Source of the DNA: Chitinophagaceae bacterium
GTDB taxonomy: Bacteria; Bacteroidota; Bacteroidia; Chitinophagales; Chitinophagaceae
Length of the DNA: 7,752 nucleotides
Reading direction: 5' to 3'
NCBI GenBank assembly: GCA_025455245.1
Contig: JALOMX010000085.1
Location: forward strand, 1-7,752
The notes under the pieces are model-generated. The model was not told the origin of the DNA. It did no database searches and was given only the letters and a program-made list of their open reading frames with translations. Both the position numbers and the translations under genes were made by a program. Positions 1-6,590 of this stretch are shown here, piece by piece. Each line of letters starts with the position of its first letter. Within the stretch, counting starts at the first letter, position 1.

Positions 1-1109
1 TCTTCGGTGGTAACAAAATCGCCCACCATAATGCGCCAAGGATCGGCCTCCGGGGTTATTTTGTGTACTTCGGCAAGGCTGTTTGCCTCAAAAGGCAGCA
101 ACTGCTCATAACGGATATTTTCCAATTGACTTCCCTTGGTCCGGAGTAATACCTTCCAGGGAAGTGCCAACTCTTTTACCTGTGCGGTTCCGGCAGCAGC
201 GGCCTTTTCTTCGTAAGCCGCAAAGTCTCCGTTTTCGCCTTCCGGTTTAAAAAATTTATGGACAAGGTCGGCAGCCAATACCACATGAACCGGCAAATGG
301 GTGTAGGGATTAAATGTTTTTACGAGCACATACTCAATATCGGCCCCAACGGCAAGACCGAGGTTGCTTGGCAGGGTCCATGGTGTGGTGGTCCATGCCA
401 TAAAAAATACTTCGGCGCCATGAACCGCATCGTGCAAGAATCGGCTTGCATCGTTTTGCACCGCCCTGAACATTACGGTTGCACTCGTATCCTTTACATC
501 TTTATAGGTGCCGGGTTGGTTCAGTTCGTGCGAACTGAGGCCGGTACCCGCGGCAGGGCTGTACGGTTGTATGCTTACACTCTGGTAAAGCAATCCACGG
601 TCGTACATTTTTTTCAGTAACCACCACAGGCTTTCGATATAGTTGTTCTCAAAGGTGATATATGGGTCGTTCAGATCAACCCAATACCCCATTTTCCGGG
701 TAATGTCGTCCCATTTATCCTTAAACCGAAGTACAGCTTCACGGCATTTTTGGTTATATTCCTCAACCGATATTTTGGTGCCGATATCTTCTTTGGTAAT
801 GCTGAGTTCCTTTTCCACCCCAAGTTCTACAGGCAGGCCGTGGGTATCCCATCCGCCTTTACGTTTTACCTGAAAACCCTGCATGGTTTTGTAGCGACAC
901 ACAAGGTCTTTGATGGTACGGCTGATAACATGGTGGATGCCGGGCATACCATTGGCACTTGGAGGCCCTTCGTAAAAAACAAACGGTGTTGCGCCTTCGC
1001 GCAGGTTTACACTTTCTTCAAAAGCCTTTTCCTCATCCCAGGAAGCAAGTACTTCCTGCTCGATGGCCGGAAGATTAAGCCTGGAAAATTCAAAATACCT
1101 GGTATTCAT
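1..1109 (-). CDS. ileS: Isoleucyl-tRNA synthetase, N-terminal part (cut by window edge)
   Basis: Charges tRNA-Ile with isoleucine in the cytoplasm (class I aminoacyl-tRNA synthetase). Reading the minus strand from ATG at 1109 gives 369 residues with no stop, beginning MNTRYFEFSRLNLPAIEQEV and running off the left edge. Bacteroidota IleRS proteins usually exceed 1,000 residues, so about the first third is visible. It includes the start of the Rossmann catalytic domain (FYEGPPSANG, residues 45-54; GWDTHGLPVE, 86-95) and the beginning of the CP1 editing domain, entered near the WTTTPWTLPSN motif. The class I signature reads GIHH (57-60, bases 930-941) rather than the usual HxGH, while the sequence around it is fully conserved. 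The frame stays open upstream of the chosen ATG, but this ATG gives the family's usual N-terminus and lies about 38 bases after a perfect -7 element. The KMSKS loop and anticodon-binding domain are outside the window. Family assignment is very secure. Confidence 0.97.
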   Translation of the reverse strand, partial: MNTRYFEFSRLNLPAIEQEVLASWDEEKAFEESVNLREGATPFVFYEGPPSANGMPGIHHVISRTIKDLVCRYKTMQGFQVKRKGGWDTHGLPVELGVEKELSITKEDIGTKISVEEYNQKCREAVLRFKDKWDDITRKMGYWVDLNDPYITFENNYIESLWWLLKKMYDRGLLYQSVSIQPYSPAAGTGLSSHELNQPGTYKDVKDTSATVMFRAVQNDASRFLHDAVHGAEVFFMAWTTTPWTLPSNLGLAVGADIEYVLVKTFNPYTHLPVHVVLAADLVHKFFKPEGENGDFAAYEEKAAAAGTAQVKELALPWKVLLRTKGSQLENIRYEQLLPFEANSLAEVHKITPEADPWRIMVGDFVTTE

Positions 1110-1147
1110 CCTGTTGAACGTGGTTGGGTGCGTTTTTTTAAAGTTTG

Positions 1148-1155
1148 CAAAGGTA
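1148..1155 (-). promoter_or_regulatory. Bacteroidota-type -7 promoter element for ileS
   Basis: The minus strand reads TACCTTTG here, a perfect match to the TAnnTTTG element recognised by the Bacteroidota primary sigma factor. It ends 38 bases before the ileS ATG. I see no convincing TTG -33 element at the usual distance upstream, so the call rests on the -7 element alone. Confidence 0.6.
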
Positions 1156-1216
1156 GGAAATACAGATGGGTTAATTACCATAACATGGGCAGAATAAGGT
1201 AATAAATACCGGGAGG

Positions 1217-1238
1217 TTGGTCAGGGTCAATTGACCAA
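1217..1238. promoter_or_regulatory. Nested inverted repeat in the ileS/panD divergent region; possible operator
   Basis: Bases 1225-1236 form a perfect 12-base palindrome, GGTCAATTGACC. An overlapping inverted repeat pairs TTGGTCA (1217-1223) with TGACCAA (1232-1238) across 8 bases. The half-site GGTCA thus occurs at 1219-1223 and 1225-1229, and inverted at 1232-1236. The site lies about 75 bases from the ileS -7 element and 69 from the proposed panD -33 element, so it could serve either promoter. A related sequence, ATACCGGGAGG (1206-1216) and ATACCGAGGG (1242-1251), flanks it on both sides. Binding by a dimeric regulator is inference; no regulator gene is visible nearby. Confidence 0.4.
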
Positions 1239-1298
1239 TAGATACCGAGGGAACTACTTTTTGGCAAGCCGTTTGGTTTATTTACAAAAACCGCAACG

Positions 1299-1327
1299 TT
1301 GAATATGACTGTAAAATCATTTCTTTG
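1299..1327 (+). promoter_or_regulatory. Candidate panD promoter (TTG-N18-TTTCTTTG)
   Basis: TTG at 1299-1301 is followed after 18 bases by TTTCTTTG at 1320-1327, one mismatch from the Bacteroidota -7 consensus TAnnTTTG. The spacing equals that of the better promoter before ppk1. It ends 20 bases before the panD ATG, implying a short leader. Confidence 0.5.
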
Positions 1328-1347
1328 CATGCTTTTAAGCGAATATC

Positions 1348-1692
1348 ATGCAAATCGAAGTTCTCAAGTCCAAGATACACCGTGCTGTTCTGACTGATGC
1401 AAATCTGCACTATGTAGGAAGTTGTACCATTGATGAAGACCTGCTCGATGCCGCCGGTTTGATAGCCCATGAAAAAATCCATATTGTAAACGTAAACAAC
1501 GGCGCACGTCTTGAAACCTATATTATCAAAGGTGAAAGGGGGTCAGGGATTGTAGCCCTCAACGGCCCTTCTGCAAGGCTTGCACAGCCCGGCGATATCA
1601 TCATCATCATGAGTTATGCCATTATGGATTTTGAAGCGGCCAAAACCTTTGAAGCCAAGGTGATATTTCCCAAAGAAGGAAATAAACTCTGA
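1348..1692 (+). CDS. panD: Aspartate 1-decarboxylase (proenzyme)
   Basis: Converts L-aspartate to beta-alanine and CO2, supplying beta-alanine for pantothenate and CoA. The product has 114 residues, close to the family's usual 115-140. It is made as an inactive proenzyme that cuts itself between Gly24 and Ser25, turning Ser25 into the pyruvoyl cofactor; the site reads YVGSC (22-26). The substrate-binding residues known in E. coli, Lys9, Tyr22, Arg54 and Tyr58, fall at exactly the same numbers, and [15 protein letters not shown] (11-25) and NGARLETY (51-58) are family hallmarks. The protein should be a cytoplasmic tetramer. It is the first gene of the plus-strand run and is divergent from ileS; the next gene starts 46 bases downstream with no visible terminator between. 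panC and panB are not in the window. The ATG is preceded by a promoter-like sequence and no obvious Shine-Dalgarno. Confidence 0.97.
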   Translation: MQIEVLKSKIHRAVLTDANLHYVGSCTIDEDLLDAAGLIAHEKIHIVNVNNGARLETYIIKGERGSGIVALNGPSARLAQPGDIIIIMSYAIMDFEAAKTFEAKVIFPKEGNKL

Positions 1693-1738
1693 TGAAGGTC
1701 AGTTGCTGTTTTTGTAGCTTGCCTTAACTTGCGATGCC

Positions 1739-2731
1739 ATGAAAAAGAAGCTTTCATCCCTGCTTCAATACTTGTTTTTCCTTGGTCTTGGTATTGTATT
1801 GATCTGGTACAGCAGCAAAGACCTCACCGATGCACAGGTTCGGGAATTAAAAGACAGTTTTGCACAAACCCGTTTTCTGTACATCCTGCCGGTGATTGCT
1901 TCGCTCATACTTGCCCATTATTTCCGCGCCCTGCGATGGAGGCTTTTGATGGATCCGTTGGGATACGCTCCCGGCCGGGCCAATACCTTTTTAGTTGTGT
2001 TGATCGGTTACCTGTTCAACCTGCTGGTACCGAGACTGGGCGAAGTAATGAAATGTACCATGCTGGCCAAATACGAAAAAGTTCCTGCTGATAAGCTCAT
2101 TGGCACCATCGTAGCCGAACGGGCCGTTGATGTTGTATGCCTGCTGTTGGTTACCTTTTTCATGATGGTAACACAGTTTGACCTTTTGGGAGAATCCATG
2201 ATTGCTTCCATAAAGACAATGACTGCCGGAAAAAGTGTGGCAGGATTGGCCGTTACCATCGGGGGTTTCATTGCCATTATTCTCGGCATACGCTGGGTTT
2301 TCAATCGTTTTACCAAAGTGCGCTTTTTGCGTGCCATCCGCAAAATCTGGATCGGTATATGGCGCGGCCTTACCAGCATCGGGCGTATCCGTTACCGCGG
2401 ATGGTTTTTATTTCATACTGCGGCTATCTGGTTTTTGTACCTGTTGTCCATCTGGCTGGGGTTTAAGGCCTTTCCCGATGTGCAATCGCTGGGCTTAAAA
2501 GCATCGGTAGCCATCCTGGTATTTGGAAGTTTAGGAATGATTGCAACGCAGGGCGGTATCGGGGCCTATCAGTTTGCCGTGCAAAAAACCCTGCTGCTGT
2601 TCGGAATATCGGCAGTAACCGGCCTGGCCTTTGGCTGGGTACTCTGGGGCGCACAAACAGCCATCGTACTCTTGGCCGGTATGATTGCTTTGATTATTTT
2701 GCCCCTGATTAATCATAAAAAATCGCCATAA
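1739..2731 (+). CDS. YbhN/AglD-like integral membrane protein (LPG synthase transmembrane family)
   Basis: Inner-membrane protein of 330 residues belonging to the UPF0104/YbhN group, related to the flippase-like membrane domain of lysylphosphatidylglycerol synthase (MprF). About eight hydrophobic segments are visible, roughly at 8-25, 47-62, 82-98, 132-147, 166-188, 221-242, 254-270 and a long C-terminal stretch 285-324. Family motifs are RALRWR (63-68), NLLVPRLGE (94-102), ERAVD (127-131) and a glycine-rich GGIGAY (272-277) matching the usual C-terminal GGlG motif. The soluble aminoacyl-transferase domain of full MprF is absent, so it should not itself modify lipid headgroups; a role in moving a lipid or lipid carrier is inferred from the family. 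The ATG at 1739 starts a typical short Lys-rich cytoplasmic end before the first helix. It stops 6 bases before the heptose adenylyltransferase gene, which suggests co-expression and an envelope role. From memory, panD next to this family is common in Bacteroidota. Substrate unknown. Confidence 0.85.
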   Translation: MKKKLSSLLQYLFFLGLGIVLIWYSSKDLTDAQVRELKDSFAQTRFLYILPVIASLILAHYFRALRWRLLMDPLGYAPGRANTFLVVLIGYLFNLLVPRLGEVMKCTMLAKYEKVPADKLIGTIVAERAVDVVCLLLVTFFMMVTQFDLLGESMIASIKTMTAGKSVAGLAVTIGGFIAIILGIRWVFNRFTKVRFLRAIRKIWIGIWRGLTSIGRIRYRGWFLFHTAAIWFLYLLSIWLGFKAFPDVQSLGLKASVAILVFGSLGMIATQGGIGAYQFAVQKTLLLFGISAVTGLAFGWVLWGAQTAIVLLAGMIALIILPLINHKKSP

Positions 2732-2737
2732 CCTGAC

Positions 2738-3250
2738 ATGCGAAATACCTCCGCCATCCCCGACCGGATCATGGAATTATCTCAGTTGGTTAACACCGTA
2801 AACGCCTGGCGTGTGAAAGGGCGAACCATCGCTTTTACCAACGGGGTATTCGATATTATTCATGCCGGACATATCTTTTCTTTGAGTCAGGCGGCTGCCG
2901 AAGCCGACTACCTCGTGGTGGGGATCAACAGCGATGCATCTGTGAAAAGACTGAAAGGTCCTGAAAGACCTATAAAAAACGAAGCAGGCAGGGCCCTGCT
3001 GATGGCATCCCTGGTAATGGTGGATGCCGTCATTATTTTTGATGAGGATACACCCCTCAATATCATCACCGCCATTTTGCCCGATGTACTTGTAAAAGGC
3101 GGTGACTATACCGAAGATCAGGTGGTGGGCGCAAAAGAAGTGATAGCCAATGGAGGCCGTGTGGTTATCAATCCGCTGATTGAGGGTATCAGTACCACCA
3201 ACATTATTCAAACCATCAGGCAATGGGATAATCGCATGACCGGTGATTAA
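2738..3250 (+). CDS. rfaE2: D-glycero-beta-D-manno-heptose 1-phosphate adenylyltransferase (RfaE2/HldE C-terminal type)
   Basis: Cytidylyltransferase-fold nucleotidyltransferase that joins heptose 1-phosphate with ATP to give ADP-heptose, the donor for the LPS inner core. The product has 170 residues and corresponds to the C-terminal half of the E. coli bifunctional HldE; the sugar-kinase half is not attached and not in the window. Visible motifs are TNGVFDIIHAGH (34-45) with the catalytic HxGH at 42-45, VVGINSDASVKRLKGPERPI (60-79), DVLVKGGDY (116-124) and EGISTTNII (149-157). The usual NGCFD is NGVFD here, a small change outside the HxGH. ATG at 2738 is 6 bases after the upstream stop; Met12 (ATG 2771) is a possible alternative start because conservation begins only around residue 30. 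Other cytidylyltransferases (glycerol-3-phosphate, phosphopantetheine) are less likely given the STTN motif. The sugar could differ in this lineage. Confidence 0.9.
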   Translation: MRNTSAIPDRIMELSQLVNTVNAWRVKGRTIAFTNGVFDIIHAGHIFSLSQAAAEADYLVVGINSDASVKRLKGPERPIKNEAGRALLMASLVMVDAVIIFDEDTPLNIITAILPDVLVKGGDYTEDQVVGAKEVIANGGRVVINPLIEGISTTNIIQTIRQWDNRMTGD

Positions 3251-3256
3251 TTAACA

Positions 3257-3285
3257 TTGGGATTGGCCCCGCCCTTTTATTTTTG
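3257..3285 (+). promoter_or_regulatory. ppk1 promoter (TTG-N18-TATTTTTG)
   Basis: TTG at 3257-3259, 18 bases, then TATTTTTG at 3278-3285: a full match to the Bacteroidota -33/-7 consensus. It lies in the 53-base gap between rfaE2 and ppk1 and ends 18 bases before the ppk1 ATG. This suggests ppk1-ppx can be transcribed separately from the envelope genes upstream. No terminator is visible in the gap, so read-through is also expected. Confidence 0.65.
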
Positions 3286-3292
3286 AGGTTAC

Positions 3293-3297
3293 AGGAG
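3293..3297 (+). promoter_or_regulatory. Shine-Dalgarno sequence of ppk1
   Basis: AGGAG with a 6-base spacer to the ATG at 3304. It decides the start: the in-frame TTG at 3283 would place the start codon inside the -7 element. A good Shine-Dalgarno is notable because the other genes here lack one. Confidence 0.6.
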
Positions 3298-3303
3298 TCT
3301 TTT

Positions 3304-5445
3304 ATGCCGAACAAACGATCATTTATCCCAAGGGATATCAGTTGGTTAAGTTTTAATGCCCGTGTGCTGCAGGAGGCCAATGACCCTACGGTGCCGCTGC
3401 GGGAAAGGATCCGTTTTCTGGGAATCCATTCCAATAATCAGGATGAATTTTTCAGGGTCCGTGTGGCAACCCTGAAGCGGATGCTCGAAGTGATGCGTAA
3501 GGGCACCAAGGCCGCCATGAACCTGGAGCAAAACCCCGAAATGATCCTTGAAGAAATTCAGCGGGTTGTGCTGAGTCAGCAAAATGAGTTTTCGCGCATC
3601 TGGGAAGGCATCCGGGAGGAAATGGCCCGTGAAAAGATATTTTTGGTAACCGAAAAAGAACTCAATAAAGAGCAACAGGCTTTTGTAGAAAAATATTACG
3701 ATGACGAAGTAAGCCCCAATGTAATACCATTGATGATAGAAGGCCTGCCTCAAATGCCGTACCTGCGCGACAAATCAGTTTACCTTGGGGTAGTAATGCG
3801 CAAAAAAAATACAGCCTATAATCAGCAATACTCCCTGATTGAAATACCTGCCAAGGCGGTGGGACGATTTGTGCAATTACCTTCCAAACCCGGCGAGCAC
3901 CATATTATGCTGCTTGAAGATGTAATCCGGTTTAACCTGCCACATATCTTTTCCTTTTTCGGATACGATGAATACTCGGCACACCTTTTCAAAGTAACGA
4001 AGGATGCTGAATTTGACATTGATAATGATATTGCCACTTCGCTTGCCCAAAAAATAGCGAGAGGCCTGAGAAAGCGACGGGAAGGCAAGCCGGTAAGGTT
4101 TATTTACGATAAGGAAATGGATGCAGGCCTGCTTGAATACCTCATCCGAAGGCTCAACCTTTCACGCAAAGACAATATTATTCCCGGGGGAAGGATTCAC
4201 AATTTCAGGCACTTCATGGATTTCCCTGATGTTTTCAAACATACCAAACAGCGGAAACCATCTTTTCTCCATCCCGACTTTGACGATGGTAAAAGAGTTA
4301 CCGACACCATTCTGGAAAAAGATGTGATGCTATCCTTTCCCTATCATTCTTTTTCACCGGTAATAGACCTGCTGCGCGAATCGGCCATGGACCCGGATGT
4401 AGTCGAAATAAAGATAACCGCCTACCGGCTCGCAAGCAATTCGAAGATTATTAATGCCCTGGTAAACGCAGTACGCAACGGCAAAATGGTAACCGTAATG
4501 CTGGAACTAAGGGCCCGCTTTGACGAAGAGGCCAACCTTGAATGGAAAGACCTGTTGGAACAGGAAGGTGTAAAAGTGATAACCGGGATTCCAAACCTGA
4601 AGGTACATGCCAAAGTATGCCTGATTAAAAAGAAAAAGAAAGGCCGGGGTACGGTACAATATGGATTTGTAAGCACTGGCAATATGAATGAGAAAACAGC
4701 AAGGGTGTATTCAGACCAATGCCTGCTGACAAGCAACCGTAAAATAATGGCAGATGTAAACCGGATTTTCAGTTACCTGGAAAAGCCATCCCTTGGGCAG
4801 GAACCCCTCCGCCTATGCAAAACCTTGCTGGTATGTCCCGTAAATATGCGCAAAAGCATTGCCGGCATGATAAACCGCGAAATTGCCCATGCACAGGCCG
4901 GAAAAGAAGCTTCCATTATCCTGAAAGTGAATTCGCTGAGCGACCCCGAATTCATTGCACAACTGCAAAGGGCAAGCAGGGCCGGGGTAAAACTGCAGTT
5001 GATCGTCAGGGGAATTTACTGCCCGGTTTTTGATGATAAAAAAATACTCCATAAACCATACGGCATCAGCATAGTTGACGAATACCTTGAGCATTCACGG
5101 ATCATGGTATTTCACAACGGCGGAAATACCGAAATGTATATTTCAAGCGCCGACTGGATGGTGCGGAACCTCGACCACCGGGTTGAAGCCGCCTGTCCCA
5201 TTTTTGATGAAAAGATTAAAACGGAACTGCTGGAAATACTGAAGATTCAATTGTCGGACAATGTAAAAGCGAGGCTGCTTGACGGCAGTCTCAGCAATCA
5301 TTATGTTTCTGAAAAGGGCAAAAAAAAGATCATATCTCAGGTAGAGATCTACAATCATTTAATGAAAAAGAAAATAGAATCACCCATGCACGAACGACAT
5401 AAAAAAGAACTTGATGTTATAAATAAGGCACTTTCAGGAAAATAG
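3304..5445 (+). CDS. ppk1: Polyphosphate kinase 1
   Basis: Reversibly transfers the gamma-phosphate of ATP to growing inorganic polyphosphate, through a phosphohistidine intermediate, usually at the inner membrane. The product has 713 residues, close to the family's ~690-720. The four PPK1 domains are recognisable: N-terminal domain opening with RDISWLSFNARVLQEA (11-26), the head domain, then two phospholipase-D-like catalytic domains. The autophosphorylated His lies in LKVHAKVCLI and is residue 435, the same number as in E. coli; the Mg-coordinating Arg residues are R375 (TAYRLA) and R405 (ARFDEEANLEW); the C-terminal catalytic His is in YLEHSR (H597, E. coli H592), followed by SSADWM and the DNVKARLLD region. 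Unusually, the STGNMNEKTA motif is preceded by YGF, so E. coli His454 aligns with Phe455. A lysine-rich loop (KKKKKGRG) sits between H435 and this motif. It has its own promoter and is followed after 37 bases by ppx. Family assignment is certain. Confidence 0.97.
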   Translation: MPNKRSFIPRDISWLSFNARVLQEANDPTVPLRERIRFLGIHSNNQDEFFRVRVATLKRMLEVMRKGTKAAMNLEQNPEMILEEIQRVVLSQQNEFSRIWEGIREEMAREKIFLVTEKELNKEQQAFVEKYYDDEVSPNVIPLMIEGLPQMPYLRDKSVYLGVVMRKKNTAYNQQYSLIEIPAKAVGRFVQLPSKPGEHHIMLLEDVIRFNLPHIFSFFGYDEYSAHLFKVTKDAEFDIDNDIATSLAQKIARGLRKRREGKPVRFIYDKEMDAGLLEYLIRRLNLSRKDNIIPGGRIHNFRHFMDFPDVFKHTKQRKPSFLHPDFDDGKRVTDTILEKDVMLSFPYHSFSPVIDLLRESAMDPDVVEIKITAYRLASNSKIINALVNAVRNGKMVTVMLELRARFDEEANLEWKDLLEQEGVKVITGIPNLKVHAKVCLIKKKKKGRGTVQYGFVSTGNMNEKTARVYSDQCLLTSNRKIMADVNRIFSYLEKPSLGQEPLRLCKTLLVCPVNMRKSIAGMINREIAHAQAGKEASIILKVNSLSDPEFIAQLQRASRAGVKLQLIVRGIYCPVFDDKKILHKPYGISIVDEYLEHSRIMVFHNGGNTEMYISSADWMVRNLDHRVEAACPIFDEKIKTELLEILKIQLSDNVKARLLDGSLSNHYVSEKGKKKIISQVEIYNHLMKKKIESPMHERHKKELDVINKALSGK

Positions 5446-5482
5446 GGCCGACTTTTGTTTAATTATCGTTTTTTTGTCGCAC

Positions 5483-6364
5483 ATGCGTTTAGCCGCCATT
5501 GATATCGGAAGTAATGCAGCCCGCTTGCTGATAAGCGAGGTGCTGATGGGTGATGATGGCGAACCTGTCTTTTCCAAACTCAATCTCTGTCGGGTACCGC
5601 TGCGGTTAGGTGTTGATGTTTTTTCCATCGGGGAAATCAGCAAACCCCGCATCGGCATGGTACTGCAAACCATGAAGGCCTACAAACACCTGATGAATGC
5701 CTATGGGGTGGATTACATGATAGCCTGTGCCACAAGCGCCATGCGGGATGCAAAAAATGCCCCCGACCTGATCAGAAAAATAAAAATGGAAACCGGTATT
5801 GAAATACAGGTCATTTCCGGTTCGGACGAAGCGGCCTTTATTTACGAAAGCCATATAGCTGAACACATGGACAAAAACGGGCAGTTTTTGTACATAGATG
5901 TGGGCGGGGGCAGTACCGAACTCACTTATTTCAACAAAGGCAAAATGGCCTTTAAGCAAAGCTTCAATATCGGTACCATACGGCTTTTGAAAGAGCAGAT
6001 AACTGATGCAGATTGGGAGGTAATGAAGGATACCGTTAAAAAGCAGCTAAAGCCCAATGGGAAAATCATTACCATCGGTAGCGGCGGAAACATCAACAAG
6101 ATATTTTCACTGAGCAAGTTGAAAGACGGCAAACCATTATCCCTGAACCACCTGCGTGAATACTACCGTGAGTTCAGCAATTTTACCGTGCATCAGATGC
6201 AACTGCGCTATGGCATGCGCGAAGACCGCGCCGATGTGATTGTCCATGCCCTTCGGATTTATATCAATGTAATGCGTTGGGCTGAAAGCGAAGTGATTTA
6301 TGTACCCAAAATTGGCCTTGCTGATGGATTGATTCAGCATTTGTACGCGGAGGTTATTAGTTGA
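5483..6364 (+). CDS. ppx: Ppx/GppA-family exopolyphosphatase (short form)
   Basis: Predicted to release phosphate from the ends of polyphosphate, or to act on pppGpp as related GppA proteins do; the neighbouring ppk1 favours polyphosphate. The product has 293 residues in an actin/hexokinase-like two-lobed fold. Motifs seen: phosphate-binding loop 1 AAIDIGSNAARLLI (4-17), ATSAMRDAKN (83-92), SGSDEAAFIY (112-121) containing the expected catalytic Glu116, phosphate loop 2 YIDVGGGSTEL (137-147) with Asp139, ITIGSGGNINK (196-206) and the late MREDRADVI (245-253). It ends after domain II and lacks the HD-like C-terminal domains of the ~510-residue E. coli enzymes, as is common for short bacterial Ppx. 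The chosen ATG at 5483 gives the normal MRLAAIDIGSN start; an in-frame TTG at 5474 would add only three residues. The gap to ppk1 is 37 bases with no terminator, so co-transcription is likely. Confidence 0.92.
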   Translation: MRLAAIDIGSNAARLLISEVLMGDDGEPVFSKLNLCRVPLRLGVDVFSIGEISKPRIGMVLQTMKAYKHLMNAYGVDYMIACATSAMRDAKNAPDLIRKIKMETGIEIQVISGSDEAAFIYESHIAEHMDKNGQFLYIDVGGGSTELTYFNKGKMAFKQSFNIGTIRLLKEQITDADWEVMKDTVKKQLKPNGKIITIGSGGNINKIFSLSKLKDGKPLSLNHLREYYREFSNFTVHQMQLRYGMREDRADVIVHALRIYINVMRWAESEVIYVPKIGLADGLIQHLYAEVIS

Positions 6365-6371
6365 TTTTTTT

Positions 6372-6396
6372 GTTTATGGTTTTGGGTTTATGGTTT
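6372..6396 (+). repeat. Short direct repeat GTTTATGGTTT
   Basis: Eleven bases repeated exactly at 6372-6382 and 6386-6396, 14 bases apart, within the G/T-rich spacer. A second 11-base repeat, TTGGTTTAGAT, occurs at 6452-6462 and 6482-6492. Low complexity makes both partly expected. Confidence 0.5.
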
Positions 6397-6560
6397 ATTG
6401 TTGGTTGGGGTTTGGGGTTTTTAGTTAGGTTTTTCTTTTGTTTAGGGTTGTTTGGTTTAGATGTGTTTGGAATTGTTCAGATTGGTTTAGATTTTTCTCC
6501 ATCAAAATTTACCTTAAGCCATCAACTTAAGTTCCGCAATCCACTCAATTAACTCTCCTA

Positions 6561-6590
6561 CCAACCTACCAACTTTCCAACCAACCAACC
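6561..6590 (+). repeat. CCAAC repeat tract upstream of truB
   Basis: CCAAC starts at 6561, 6569, 6577, 6581 and 6585, i.e. an 8-base phase that collapses into a 4-base phase. The tract ends 12 bases before the truB -7 element and so occupies the position where a -33 element would normally lie. Confidence 0.6.

Noticed and set aside
258..1202. Plus-strand open frames across the left end (258-620, 643-873, 750-1202)
   Set aside because: They lie antisense to an unmistakable ileS reading frame that is conserved end to end. Their predicted proteins have no recognisable motifs.
1275..1292. Hairpin GGTTT/AAACC upstream of panD as a riboswitch or attenuator
   Set aside because: The stem is only five A/T-rich pairs and lies upstream of the predicted transcription start, so it would not be in the mRNA.
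3283..3303. Upstream TTG start for ppk1 adding seven residues
   Set aside because: This TTG is part of the TATTTTTG promoter element, and a Shine-Dalgarno sits correctly before the ATG at 3304.
3346..5094. Several minus-strand frames inside ppk1
   Set aside because: They are antisense shadows of a conserved, full-length enzyme gene, with no motifs or start signals of their own.
6361..6552. A 63-residue plus-strand frame after ppx resembling a small membrane protein
   Set aside because: Its hydrophobic look (Phe, Leu, Gly, Trp, Val) is what any G/T-rich DNA encodes. It needs a TTG start overlapping the ppx stop and has no ribosome binding site.
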